DNA of 22,308 bases from Bacteroidales bacterium (GCA_900770215.1 CAAGJW010000001.1:1-22308), one strand, 5' to 3'. Counted from the stretch's first letter, positions 8,668 through 16,719 are shown. Translations and numbers: made by a program. The notes: a model not told the origin generated them from the sequence alone.

Positions 8668-9582
8668 ATGAAAACATTAATTAAAACTTCAATATTTTGT
8701 GTGTGCTTGTCGATTGCACTTGTCGCCTGCGACCCTATCGAGGATACCGACGACCAGAAGAACTACGACAACGCCGGTGAGGCCATGACAAGCGCAGAGC
8801 TTGACCAGTATATCACAGTAACTCAGTTGCCCAATGTTGACGGCAAAATTGTTGGCGACCAGTATATCATAGTCAAGAACAGTCGTCCCGACATAGGTGG
8901 CACCTGGATATTGAGCAAGGACGGGGTGAACGATGTCTATGGTACCGACAACGACACGCTCATTGCCTCGTCTAATGGCACCTATACTATTTTCTATCGA
9001 GGCATCTACAACAACAAGGTCGTGACCTCTACGCCCCGAGAGCTCACTGTGACCAATGTTTTTGACGAGTACGACAATTTACTGACGGGTGCTAAGAATA
9101 AGGCCGACCGCAATGCTGCCAAGACTTGGAAATTCCGTAAGGTCGAGGTCAAAAGCGGCAAGTTCTCCTATGCCAACATGGGCGCCTATGGTGGCTGGAA
9201 ATACACCTCAGCGGGTTATACACCTGAATCCGACTTTATATGGTGGGCCAATATCACCGATGCTGAACTTGGCGACAAGGTGAACTGGCGTATGGTGTTT
9301 AGCTACAACGGCAACAAGTTTACGGTATATGACACCAATGGCACTGTGCAGAAAGAGGGAACGTTCCGCTACACGCACAACGAGGCTGACAAGATGGTGC
9401 TTGGCGAGCTCGTTACCAGCCAGGGGCTCATGGGCAGTGAGTTTGACGAGACAGGGCCTCTCAAGGGCTATTGGATACTCACTCTTGATGCCAACCACAT
9501 GACTCTATTCCACCCATCAACCTACACAGGAGGTGTCGACTGGAGCGACTATGGATGGTATGTATATTACGAGTCAGAATAA
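8668..9582 (+). CDS. PUL surface lipoprotein, probable glycan-binding (SusE/SGBP position)
   Basis: A 304-residue lipoprotein with lipobox ALVAC, lipidated Cys at residue 21, followed by the acidic stretch DPIEDTDD that fits surface export in Bacteroidetes. ATG 8668 is chosen because it gives a clean lipoprotein signal and sits 11 bases after the susD stop; the open frame extends further upstream only inside susD. After the linker there is an Ig/PKD-like beta domain (about 36-130). A Trp/Tyr-rich beta domain (about 150-304) follows, with many aromatic residues (WKYTSAGY, FIWWANIT, DWSDYGWYVYY) suited to stacking on sugars. No catalytic motif is seen. By position it corresponds to a SusE/F-like or surface glycan-binding protein, but I do not recognise a named family. 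Confidence 0.8.
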   Translation: MKTLIKTSIFCVCLSIALVACDPIEDTDDQKNYDNAGEAMTSAELDQYITVTQLPNVDGKIVGDQYIIVKNSRPDIGGTWILSKDGVNDVYGTDNDTLIASSNGTYTIFYRGIYNNKVVTSTPRELTVTNVFDEYDNLLTGAKNKADRNAAKTWKFRKVEVKSGKFSYANMGAYGGWKYTSAGYTPESDFIWWANITDAELGDKVNWRMVFSYNGNKFTVYDTNGTVQKEGTFRYTHNEADKMVLGELVTSQGLMGSEFDETGPLKGYWILTLDANHMTLFHPSTYTGGVDWSDYGWYVYYESE

Positions 9583-9606
9583 TACATCTGTTTTTTCATA
9601 TGCGAC

Positions 9607-9660
9607 AGGAGGGAGCCTTGTGTGCTCATTTTTCACGCCATCGAGGTTTCCTCCTTTTTT
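9607..9660 (+). terminator. Probable terminator of the susC-susD-lipoprotein operon
   Basis: AGGAGG (9607-9612) can pair with CCTCCT (9650-9655) across a long loop that itself holds GAGC...GCTC. A short GAGG-TTT-CCTC hairpin (9643-9653) directly precedes a run of six T (9655-9660). Either fold gives a hairpin plus T tract 25 bases or more after the lipoprotein stop, so readthrough into the GH18 gene may be limited. Confidence 0.55.
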
Positions 9661-9702
9661 AGAGATGATTGTATTTAATCTGCATTACGACAAAATACAT
9701 TG

Positions 9703-10896
9703 ATGATGAAAACTATTTTCGACCGACTTCATATATTACTCGCAGTTGTGGCCATGGTTTTTTCTCTCATGGCGTGCAGCGATGATGATTATGTGACAGG
9801 CTTAGGCACCACAATAGGTGGCGTCGACAACGATACCGCGGCCACTCTGCCAGCCCGCAAGCAAGGTAAGGTTGTGGGGGCTTACTACTACCACTGGAGC
9901 AGCAGGCTTCCTAATCCTGAGATGGTGACCCACATTTTCTACTGCTTTGCCGAAGTATATGTAGAAAACGGTGTCTACAAGAAGTTTGCATTATCCTACG
10001 ATCGCACACAGTTTGACAAAGTTGTGGCGCTCAAGAAAATCAACCCCGATTTGAAAGTGTTGCTTTCTTTCACCAACTCGCAGGAGAACACCGACCATGT
10101 GGCCGAGGGTGGTTTCTCCGACCTGGTAGCGACCAACGACAATCGCACGCGCTTTGCCCAAGATTGCCTCAACTTCATGAGAGCCAATAATATTGATGGC
10201 ATCGATCTCGACTGGGAGTTTCCTGGCATGACTTTTGGCAGCTTGAAATTCAACCCAGTCACCGATGTCGACAACTTTACACTCTTGCTCAGGACCATGC
10301 GCGAGACTTTTGGATCGGGTTTCTTGCTCACCTATGCAGCTGCCCCCTACGACATGAGGAAAACCAGCGACGGCTCGGGATGGAGGTACAACGATCTCAA
10401 AGCCTCGCTGCCCTATGTCGACTGGATCAACGTGATGACCTACGACTTGTCGTCGAGTGAGAGCGGCGACTTAGGGTTCAACAGTGCTCTCAACTCGCCC
10501 AACTCCTATTGGGACTGCGCCCGTATGCTTGCTTCCTACAAGTCGGCCTCGGTGCCATACAGCAAGATGGTGTTGGGCATCCCATTCTACGCTCGTCACA
10601 GCTTCGACGGCAGCAATCCCCCCACAATATGCAACTATTGTGATTTGCGCACGCTTGGGAGTGGGTACAATGTCAACAACTGGTCCGATGTGGGCTCAGT
10701 GCCCTACGTTACCCTCAACGGCAAGTTCTGGGGTTCCTACGATAATCCCAAGTCGATCGCCATCAAGGGAGAGTGGATACATGGGCTCGATGCCGATGGC
10801 GGCATGAGGGGCATGATGTACTGGGAGGCTGGCAATGACGATGCCCTGTACACGCTTTCAAAGGCTGTGTGGACGGCGGTGATGAAGGACTACTGA
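9703..10896 (+). CDS. GH18 chitinase/endo-beta-N-acetylglucosaminidase-like lipoprotein
   Basis: A 397-residue lipoprotein with lipobox SLMAC, lipidated Cys 25 and then acidic SDDD, consistent with surface display. The GH18 catalytic motif DxxDxDxE is intact as DGIDLDWE (D165, D168, D170, catalytic acid E172). The barrel strands THIFYCFAEV, INVMTYDL (M245, Y247, D248) and GMMYWEAG (W374) fit GH18. These enzymes hydrolyse beta-1,4 links next to GlcNAc by substrate-assisted catalysis using the N-acetyl group. The SxGG motif of classical chitinases is replaced by SFTNS (from S122), so the glycan may differ from plain chitin. Start: two ATGs (9703, 9706) follow each other and either gives the same signal. 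It lies downstream of the SusCD operon, with a hairpin between. An endo-acting enzyme on host N-glycans is an alternative to chitinase. Confidence 0.9.
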   Translation: MMKTIFDRLHILLAVVAMVFSLMACSDDDYVTGLGTTIGGVDNDTAATLPARKQGKVVGAYYYHWSSRLPNPEMVTHIFYCFAEVYVENGVYKKFALSYDRTQFDKVVALKKINPDLKVLLSFTNSQENTDHVAEGGFSDLVATNDNRTRFAQDCLNFMRANNIDGIDLDWEFPGMTFGSLKFNPVTDVDNFTLLLRTMRETFGSGFLLTYAAAPYDMRKTSDGSGWRYNDLKASLPYVDWINVMTYDLSSSESGDLGFNSALNSPNSYWDCARMLASYKSASVPYSKMVLGIPFYARHSFDGSNPPTICNYCDLRTLGSGYNVNNWSDVGSVPYVTLNGKFWGSYDNPKSIAIKGEWIHGLDADGGMRGMMYWEAGNDDALYTLSKAVWTAVMKDY

Positions 10897-10915
10897 AGCC
10901 GCACAGTGGCAGAAG

Positions 10916-10974
10916 TTGCATGATTGTGCCCTCCTTGGGTTGAGCGGCAGTGCATCGTGGCAAATCTTTTTTTT
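10916..10974 (+). terminator. Intrinsic terminator after the GH18 gene
   Basis: TTGC-ATGAT-TGCC segments (10916-10919, 10920-10924, 10927-10930) pair with GGCA (10946-10949), ATCGT (10954-10958) and GCAA (10960-10963) with small internal loops. Eight T (10967-10974) follow. The stem is imperfect, but the T run is strong and it sits 20 bases after the GH18 stop. Confidence 0.6.
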
Positions 10975-10975
10975 G

Positions 10976-10983
10976 TAATTTTG
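10976..10983 (+). promoter_or_regulatory. -7 promoter box for the GH9-deacetylase gene
   Basis: TAATTTTG matches the TAnnTTTG consensus, begins one base after the preceding T tract and lies 32 bases before ATG 11016. It argues for separate transcription of the GH9 gene and for the start at 11016. No convincing -33 box was found. Confidence 0.5.
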
Positions 10984-11015
10984 TAATTGTTAAAAGAAAT
11001 AATGTTCCTTTACTT

Positions 11016-13526
11016 ATGTTACTACGTGTTTCAATCATCTTGATTTCGACAATTGCTGCACTGTCGTCGTGGGCGGGCAGCTGGATACGCATCAACCAAT
11101 TGGGCTACCTTCCCCAGTCGACCAAGGTGGCCGTGCTCATGAGCGAGGACAAGCTCGAAGTGAACAGGTTCGAGCTTGTCGACGCTGCCACGGGGCAAGT
11201 CGTCTACACTGGCAGGGCCGTGCGTCCCATGGGGGCGATGGGGAAAATGAAGTCGACTTTCCGCCTGGATTTTTCCAGCTTTCGAGTGCCGGGCAACTAC
11301 TACATCAGGGCAGGCGAGGCTGCCTCGCCCAAGGTGGCAATAGGCGGTCACGTCTATGACGGCGCGGCCGACTTTGTGCTCAACTACATGCGTCAGCAGC
11401 GATGCGGCTACAATCCTTTCCAGCGCGACAGCTGCCACACCAAGGATGCCTACATCAAGTATCACCCCACCAAGGAAGGCAAGCATATCGATGTGCGCGG
11501 AGGCTGGCACGATGCTGCCGACTTGTTGCAGTACACCTCTACGTCGGCCAATGCCATCTACCAGATGATGTTTGCCTATCAGCAGTGTCCCGATGTGTTT
11601 ACCGACCACTATGCTGCCAACGGGCTGCCCGGTGCCAATGGCATCCCCGATATTATCGATGAGATATATTGGGGACTCGACTGGCTCGATCGCATGAATC
11701 CCGAGAAAGGCGAGCTCTACAACCAGATTGCCGACGACCGTGACCACATAGGCACCAAGATGCCCAAAGACGACCCTGCCGATTATGGCTGGGGACCCAA
11801 CAACGGGCGCCCAGTGTACTACGTCACGGGCAAGCCGCAACAACGTGGCAAGTACATGAATGCCACGATGGGAGCGGCCAGCACGGCCGGCAAGTTTGCA
11901 AGCGACTTTGCCTTTGGCTCCTCGATATTGAAACCGTGGTATCCGCAATTTGCCGCCCGCATCGGTGCCAAGGCAGCCGATGCCTACCAGGTGGGCGTCG
12001 ACAAGCCGGGCAATACCCAGACGGTGTCGGTGGTGTCGCCCTATATCTATGAGGAAGACAACTGGGTCGACGACATGGAGCTGGGAGCCATAGAGTTGTA
12101 TCACAGCACGGGCGACAAGAGGTATCTTGACCAGTCGGTCGAGTACGGGCGCCGCGAGCCGGTGACACCATGGATGGGGGCCGACAGTGCACGCCACTAT
12201 CAGTGGTACCCTTTCATGAACATGGGGCACTATCAGCTTGCCAAGGCGGGTAACCCGCGTCTCAAGGCCGAGTTTCTGCGCAACATGCGCACGGGCATTG
12301 AGCGCGTGTGGGAGCGGGCCCAGTCCAGCCCTTTCATGTGGGGGATACCAGGCATATGGTGCTCCAACAACTTGACCACGGCCATGCTCACACAGTGCAT
12401 CCTCTACCGCACGCTCTCGGGCGACACCCGCTACGAGGAGATGGAGGGCGCCTTGCGCGACTGGCTGCTGGGTTGCAACCCCTGGGGCACAAGCATGATA
12501 GTGGGACTGCCCAAAGATGGCGTGTGGCCGCATGCCTGCCACAGCAATTGGGTGTTTCAGAGTGTGGGCATCCCCACGGGCGGCCTGGTTGACGGCCCTG
12601 TTTATGCCACCATCTTCAACAGCCTGAAAGGCGTGAACATCACCAACGACATGCCCAACGTCACCAGCAATCCCTATCTCGAGTTTCAGCCGGGCGATGT
12701 GGTGTATCACGACAACACTCACGACTATTCTACCAACGAGCCCACAATGGACGGCACCGCCTCGCTCACCTTCCCGCTTGCCTACTATCAGGAGCAGGGC
12801 AAGGCCTACGACGAGGGCAGGACCGATCGCAACGTGTATGATCAGGGCGGCATCGTGCGCGGCGACACCACAGTCAAGAAGATGTGCCTCGTGTTCACCT
12901 CCTACGACCGCATCGACGGCTACAATGCAATCACCCAGGCGCTCAACAGGCACGGTGTGAAGGGCAACTTCTTTTTCACCGGCAAGTTTCTCGACAAGTA
13001 CCCCCACCTTGTGCGTCAGCTCGTGGCCGGGGGCCACTATGTGGGCAGCCACAGCTACGGGCATTTCCTGTATTGCTCATGGGACGACCGGAGCCACACG
13101 CTTGTGAGCAAGAAAAAATTTGACAACGACATCGACAAGAGCTTTGCACAGCTGGCCAAGTTTGGCCTCAACAAGCAGAATGCATCGTTTTTCATGCCTC
13201 CATTTGAGTATTACAACTCAACCATATCGGCTTGGGCACGCGATAAGGGCTTGCGGGTTGTCAATCTCACGCCAGGCATCCTCACTTGCTACGACTACAC
13301 CTATCCTGGCATCAAGGAGGGCAAGTACCGCGACAGCCAGTCGCTCTACGACAGCTTGATGCAATATGAGCGCCTGCACACGCTCAACGGGGCAATCGTC
13401 ATGTTGCACCTGGGCACTGTGCCGCAGCGTGTCGACAAGTTCTACGACCGGCTCGACGACATCATTGCTACTCTTCAGGCCAAAGGCTACCGCATGGTGA
13501 CCATCGACGAGCTGGTGCAACAATAG
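11016..13526 (+). CDS. Secreted GH9 glycosidase fused to a polysaccharide deacetylase (NodB) domain
   Basis: An 836-residue two-domain protein. A signal peptide (about 1-20, ending WAG) precedes an Ig-like GH9 N-terminal domain (about 22-110; IRINQLGYLP). The GH9 (alpha/alpha)6 catalytic domain (about 115-595) has GGWHDAADL with D166 and D169 and the catalytic acid E575 in YSTNEPTMDG. The NodB-like domain (about 620-832) keeps the metal His pair in GSHSYGH (H679, H683), MPPFEYY (728-733) and VMLHLG (H798). The usual TFDDG motif reads FTSYDRIDG, leaving D631 as the probable metal ligand and Y630 where the canonical catalytic Asp sits. GH9 includes endoglucanases and exo-beta-glucosaminidases. 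The pairing with a deacetylase and the GH18 neighbour favours deacetylation then release of glucosamine units, but this is inference. ATG 11016 is preferred because it starts the signal peptide and follows the promoter box. Confidence 0.92.
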   Translation: MLLRVSIILISTIAALSSWAGSWIRINQLGYLPQSTKVAVLMSEDKLEVNRFELVDAATGQVVYTGRAVRPMGAMGKMKSTFRLDFSSFRVPGNYYIRAGEAASPKVAIGGHVYDGAADFVLNYMRQQRCGYNPFQRDSCHTKDAYIKYHPTKEGKHIDVRGGWHDAADLLQYTSTSANAIYQMMFAYQQCPDVFTDHYAANGLPGANGIPDIIDEIYWGLDWLDRMNPEKGELYNQIADDRDHIGTKMPKDDPADYGWGPNNGRPVYYVTGKPQQRGKYMNATMGAASTAGKFASDFAFGSSILKPWYPQFAARIGAKAADAYQVGVDKPGNTQTVSVVSPYIYEEDNWVDDMELGAIELYHSTGDKRYLDQSVEYGRREPVTPWMGADSARHYQWYPFMNMGHYQLAKAGNPRLKAEFLRNMRTGIERVWERAQSSPFMWGIPGIWCSNNLTTAMLTQCILYRTLSGDTRYEEMEGALRDWLLGCNPWGTSMIVGLPKDGVWPHACHSNWVFQSVGIPTGGLVDGPVYATIFNSLKGVNITNDMPNVTSNPYLEFQPGDVVYHDNTHDYSTNEPTMDGTASLTFPLAYYQEQGKAYDEGRTDRNVYDQGGIVRGDTTVKKMCLVFTSYDRIDGYNAITQALNRHGVKGNFFFTGKFLDKYPHLVRQLVAGGHYVGSHSYGHFLYCSWDDRSHTLVSKKKFDNDIDKSFAQLAKFGLNKQNASFFMPPFEYYNSTISAWARDKGLRVVNLTPGILTCYDYTYPGIKEGKYRDSQSLYDSLMQYERLHTLNGAIVMLHLGTVPQRVDKFYDRLDDIIATLQAKGYRMVTIDELVQQ

Positions 13527-13617
13527 CTCACCGGGGCTTGCTGTGACGTAACTTGTTTGACTTGTGCAACATACAATTTTTTCATGCGTTTTATACGGCC
13601 AATTAATCGAAATTGTG

Positions 13618-13625
13618 TAACTTTG
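13618..13625 (+). promoter_or_regulatory. -7 promoter box for typA
   Basis: TAACTTTG fits TAnnTTTG exactly, within GTGTAACTTTGCAAGCGAAA, which closely resembles the box before lptD. It lies 21 bases before ATG 13647, implying a very short leader and ruling out in-frame starts upstream of it. Confidence 0.65.
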
Positions 13626-13646
13626 CAAGCGAAATTAAAAAAGTGT

Positions 13647-15464
13647 ATGCAAAAGATTAGAAATGTTGCCATTATTGCCCATGTCGATCATGGCAAAACC
13701 ACACTGGTCGACAAGATGCTTGCCGCAGGCAACTTGTTCCGCGACAATCAAGAAGTGGGTACGCAAATCCTCGACAGCAACGATATTGAGCGTGAGCGAG
13801 GAATTACAATTTTGTCGAAAAACGTTTCGATCAATTACAAGGGATATAAAATCAACATTATAGATACACCTGGGCACTCCGATTTCGGCGGCGAGGTGGA
13901 GCGTGTGCTCAACATGGCCGACGGCTGCTTGCTGCTGGTCGATGCCTTCGAGGGTCCCATGCCTCAAACGCGATTTGTGCTGCAGAAGGCCTTGCAGATA
14001 GGCCTCAAGCCAATCGTTGTCATCAACAAGGTAGACAAGCCCAATTGCCGGCCCGACGAGGTGCAGGAGCAAGTGTTTGAGCTCATGTGCAACCTCGATG
14101 CCAACGAGGACCAGCTTGACTTCCCCACCGTGTTTGGCTCGGCCAAGCAGGGATGGATGAGCAACGACTGGCGCAAGCCCACCGACAACATCACTGCCGT
14201 GCTCGATGCGATCATCAAGTACATTCCCGAGCCCAAGCAGCTCGAGGGTACGCCGCAGATGCTCATCACCAGTCTCGACTACAGCAGCTATGTGGGCCGT
14301 ATCGCTGTGGGCCGCGTGCATCGTGGCACACTCAAAGACGGCATGACCATTGGGCTGTGCAAGAAAGACGGCAGCGTCGAGAAGCAGAAGATCAAGGAGC
14401 TGCGCACCTTTGAGGGCATGGGCCAGAAGCGCACCGACGAGGTGAGCAGTGGCGACATATGCGCCATCATCGGTCTCGACGACTTTGAGATAGGCGACAC
14501 CGTGACCGATGCCGACAATCCCGAGCCCCTGCCGCGCATAGCCATCGACGAGCCCACAATGTCGATGCTCTTCACCATCAACGACTCGCCTTTCTTTGGC
14601 AAGGACGGCAAGTATGTGACCTCGCGCCACATCAACGAGCGCTTGCAGCACGAGTTGCAGAAGAATCTCGCCTTGCGTGTCGAGAAGACCGATCGCGAGG
14701 ATGCCTGGTTGGTGTATGGTCGCGGTGTGCTCCACCTGAGCGTGCTCATCGAGGAGATGCGCCGTGAGGGCTATGAGTTGCAAGTGGGCCAGCCACAAGT
14801 GATTGTCAAGACCATCGACGGGCAGAAGTGCGAGCCTTTTGAAAACCTCACGATCAACGTGCCTGAGGAGTATAGCAGCAAGATTATCGACATGGTCACA
14901 CGCCGCAAGGGCGAAATGACCACCATGGAGACGCAGAACGACCGCATCCACATGGAATTTAAGATACCGTCGCGAGGCATCATTGGCTTGCGCACCAATG
15001 TGCTCACTGCCAGTGCCGGCGAGGCAATCATGGCCCACCGCTTCCTCGACTACGAGCCCTGGAAGGGCGAGATCGTGCGTCGCACCAACGGGTCGCTCAT
15101 CGCCATGGAGAGTGGCACAGCCTATGCCTATGCCATCGACAAGTTGCAGGATCGTGGCAAGTTCTTCATCTTCCCCCAGGAGCCAGTCTATGCTGGTCAG
15201 GTAGTGGGAGAGCACACCAAGGAGAAAGACCTGGTGATCAATGTGACCAAGAGCAAGAAGCTCACCAATGTGCGTGCTTCGGGCAGCGATGAGAAAGCCA
15301 AGATTGTGCCCCCCGTTGTGTTCAGCCTGGAAGAGGCGCTTGAGTATATCAAGGCCGATGAGTATGTGGAAATCACCCCCAACCACATCAGAATGCGCAA
15401 AATCGTGCTCGACGAGCTTGAGCGCAAGCGCATAGCCAAGTCAAAAGGCCAGGAGGAAGAGTGA
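13647..15464 (+). CDS. typA: Translational GTPase TypA/BipA
   Basis: A 605-residue ribosome-associated GTPase of the EF-G/LepA class, involved in 50S assembly and stress adaptation. The G motifs are intact: G1 AHVDHGKT (11-18), G2 RGIT (51-54), G3 DTPGH (73-77), G4 NKVD (127-130). Domain II (VGRIAVGRVHRG) and the EF-G domain III and V equivalents follow. The BipA-specific C-terminal region is present with RRTNGSLIAMESG, KFFIFPQEPVYAGQVVGEHT and LTNVRASGSDEK. Length matches the family (about 600). The frame is open 90 bases upstream, but the start is set at ATG 13647 because MQKIRNVAIIAHVDHGKTT is the conserved N-terminus and the promoter box lies just before it. It is probably monocistronic. 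Confidence 0.98.
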   Translation: MQKIRNVAIIAHVDHGKTTLVDKMLAAGNLFRDNQEVGTQILDSNDIERERGITILSKNVSINYKGYKINIIDTPGHSDFGGEVERVLNMADGCLLLVDAFEGPMPQTRFVLQKALQIGLKPIVVINKVDKPNCRPDEVQEQVFELMCNLDANEDQLDFPTVFGSAKQGWMSNDWRKPTDNITAVLDAIIKYIPEPKQLEGTPQMLITSLDYSSYVGRIAVGRVHRGTLKDGMTIGLCKKDGSVEKQKIKELRTFEGMGQKRTDEVSSGDICAIIGLDDFEIGDTVTDADNPEPLPRIAIDEPTMSMLFTINDSPFFGKDGKYVTSRHINERLQHELQKNLALRVEKTDREDAWLVYGRGVLHLSVLIEEMRREGYELQVGQPQVIVKTIDGQKCEPFENLTINVPEEYSSKIIDMVTRRKGEMTTMETQNDRIHMEFKIPSRGIIGLRTNVLTASAGEAIMAHRFLDYEPWKGEIVRRTNGSLIAMESGTAYAYAIDKLQDRGKFFIFPQEPVYAGQVVGEHTKEKDLVINVTKSKKLTNVRASGSDEKAKIVPPVVFSLEEALEYIKADEYVEITPNHIRMRKIVLDELERKRIAKSKGQEEE

Positions 15465-15557
15465 GATCACTCGCTCCAGCGTGGGGCGTCTCGTGAAAAA
15501 GCACAATACGTGCTATATCATGAGGCTACTTAAACGAAACTTTGTTTCATAATTTTA

Positions 15558-15565
15558 TATTTTTG
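15558..15565 (+). promoter_or_regulatory. TAnnTTTG match directly before the typA terminator (doubtful promoter)
   Basis: TATTTTTG matches the -7 consensus, but a transcript begun here would start inside the hairpin at 15566-15597. It may be chance in AT-rich sequence or part of the terminator's flanking A/T. If it is active, the product would be a very short terminated RNA. Confidence 0.2.
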
Positions 15566-15605
15566 CGGTAGGGCAGTGCTCCGGCACTATCCTACCGATT
15601 TTTTT
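15566..15605 (+). terminator. Intrinsic terminator downstream of typA
   Basis: CGGTAGG (15566-15572) pairs with CCTACCG (15591-15597). After a 2x2 internal loop, AGTGC (15575-15579) pairs with GCACT (15584-15588) around a TCCG tetraloop. Seven T (15599-15605) follow. The stem lies about 100 bases after the typA stop. Confidence 0.8.
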
Positions 15606-15750
15606 ATGGTGCCGTGTTCCACAAGTGTGCATTTTTGGGCCATTTGTCATCGTCTTTGGTCAATTCACAGATTTGCCGCTATCGAGTTGCAGCGATTGGA
15701 AAATTCTTTGTAAATTCGTGGTTGAATTCATCAATTTGTTTTGTGAAATT

Positions 15751-16632
15751 ATGAACAACATCTACTTGACCCTCTTTGTGATTGTCCTCGCTCTGTCGGG
15801 ATTGTCGGGCAGTGCTGCCACTCAGCAGCACATGCGCTTCCATTGTGAAAAAGACACTGCCGAAATCAATACATTGCTACAGCGTGGCCTCGAAAGCGGC
15901 AAGACCGACCCTAACGCCCTGGTGAGCTTCTATGCCCACGAGTTGCTGGGCAGGCCCTATGTTGCTCACACGCTCGACCAGACGGGCAACGACGAGCTCC
16001 TGATGATCGATGTTGACGAGTTTGACTGCACCACATTTGTCGAAACACTCTATGCGCTGGCACGCACCACGATGAGCGGGCGCTACTCCTGGCGCGACTA
16101 TGCGGCCAACCTCGAGAACCTGCGCTACCGCCGCGGCGTACTCGACGGCTATGCCTCGCGCCTGCACTACATTAGCGACTGGGCGGTCGACAACATAAGC
16201 CGCGGCAACATTACTGAGGTGTCGGGCGACTTGCCTGCCTCCAAGGCCGAGGTCAAGACGATCAATTTCATGACCACGCACCGCGACCTTTATCCGCAGC
16301 TCAGCGACAGTGCCACCTATGCCAAGGTGCGCAATTTCGAGATAGGGTATCGCAACCACAAGTATGAATACGTGCGCAAGAATATGGTGGGTGTGAAAGA
16401 TGTGAAAAATGCCTTGCTCGAGGGTGACATTGTGGGGCTTGTGACAAAAGTCGAGGGCCTCGATGTGTCGCACATGGGCATTATCGTCAAGGATGAGAAA
16501 GGCGACAACTACCTGCTCGATGCCTCGGCCTCGGGAGGCAAGGTGCAAGTCGAGCCCTTGGCCCTGCCCAAGTATCTGGAGAAGATTAAAACTTGCTCTG
16601 GATTAAGGGTGTTTCGCATCGTGAAACAATAA
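15751..16632 (+). CDS. Exported DUF1460 papain-fold amidase-like protein
   Basis: A 293-residue protein with a signal peptide (about 1-23, ending SAA). The DUF1460 hallmark DEFDCTTFVETLYAL (89-103) supplies the nucleophile Cys 93, and DVSHMGIIVKD (238-248) the catalytic His 241. The family is an NlpC/P60-like fold annotated as N-acetylmuramoyl-L-alanine amidase-like and is common in Bacteroidetes; the substrate is probably a peptidoglycan peptide or other amide in the periplasm. The final part (GDNYLLDASASGGKV) is the usual third-residue region. The frame is open upstream to 15625, but ATG 15751 is chosen since it starts the signal peptide. No sharp promoter box is visible between the typA terminator and this ATG. 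Confidence 0.88.
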   Translation: MNNIYLTLFVIVLALSGLSGSAATQQHMRFHCEKDTAEINTLLQRGLESGKTDPNALVSFYAHELLGRPYVAHTLDQTGNDELLMIDVDEFDCTTFVETLYALARTTMSGRYSWRDYAANLENLRYRRGVLDGYASRLHYISDWAVDNISRGNITEVSGDLPASKAEVKTINFMTTHRDLYPQLSDSATYAKVRNFEIGYRNHKYEYVRKNMVGVKDVKNALLEGDIVGLVTKVEGLDVSHMGIIVKDEKGDNYLLDASASGGKVQVEPLALPKYLEKIKTCSGLRVFRIVKQ

Positions 16633-16678
16633 TAATTGCACGCCGGGACGATAGTTGCGCAATATTGCAATTATTTTT
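16631..16678 (+). terminator. Possible terminator after the DUF1460 gene
   Basis: AATAATTGC (16631-16639) pairs perfectly with GCAATTATT (16667-16675), with a T run through 16678. The 27-base loop is long and the stem AT-rich, so the call is tentative. The position, overlapping the gene's stop codon, is right for a terminator. Confidence 0.4.
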
Positions 16679-16711
16679 ACGTTGCACGTTTCTTTTTATT
16701 GAATTAAAGTG

Positions 16712-16719
16712 TATCTTTG
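16712..16719 (+). promoter_or_regulatory. -7 promoter box for the small sorting-domain-like protein
   Basis: TATCTTTG matches TAnnTTTG and is followed by CA. A TTT at 16689-16691 lies about 20 bases upstream and may be the -33 element. The ATG is 28 bases downstream of the box. Confidence 0.6.

Noticed and set aside
10950..11015. N-terminal extension of the GH9-deacetylase protein
   Set aside because: It crosses the T tract and the promoter box at 10976-10983 and places residues before the signal peptide; ATG 11016 fits better.
11031..13064. Very long open frame on the minus strand opposite the GH9-deacetylase gene
   Set aside because: It is fully antisense to a gene with clear GH9 and NodB motifs, its translation is rich in His/Val/Ala/Gly as expected of a shadow frame, and no domain is recognisable. 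Similar antisense frames opposite typA (13635-15386) and lptD (18990-20765) were dropped for the same reasons.
13557..13646. N-terminal extension of TypA by 30 residues
   Set aside because: The added sequence is not conserved in the family and overlaps the -7 promoter box at 13618-13625; ATG 13647 starts the normal N-terminus.
15625..15750. N-terminal extension of the DUF1460 protein
   Set aside because: The extra 42 residues would bury the signal peptide, which starts cleanly at ATG 15751.
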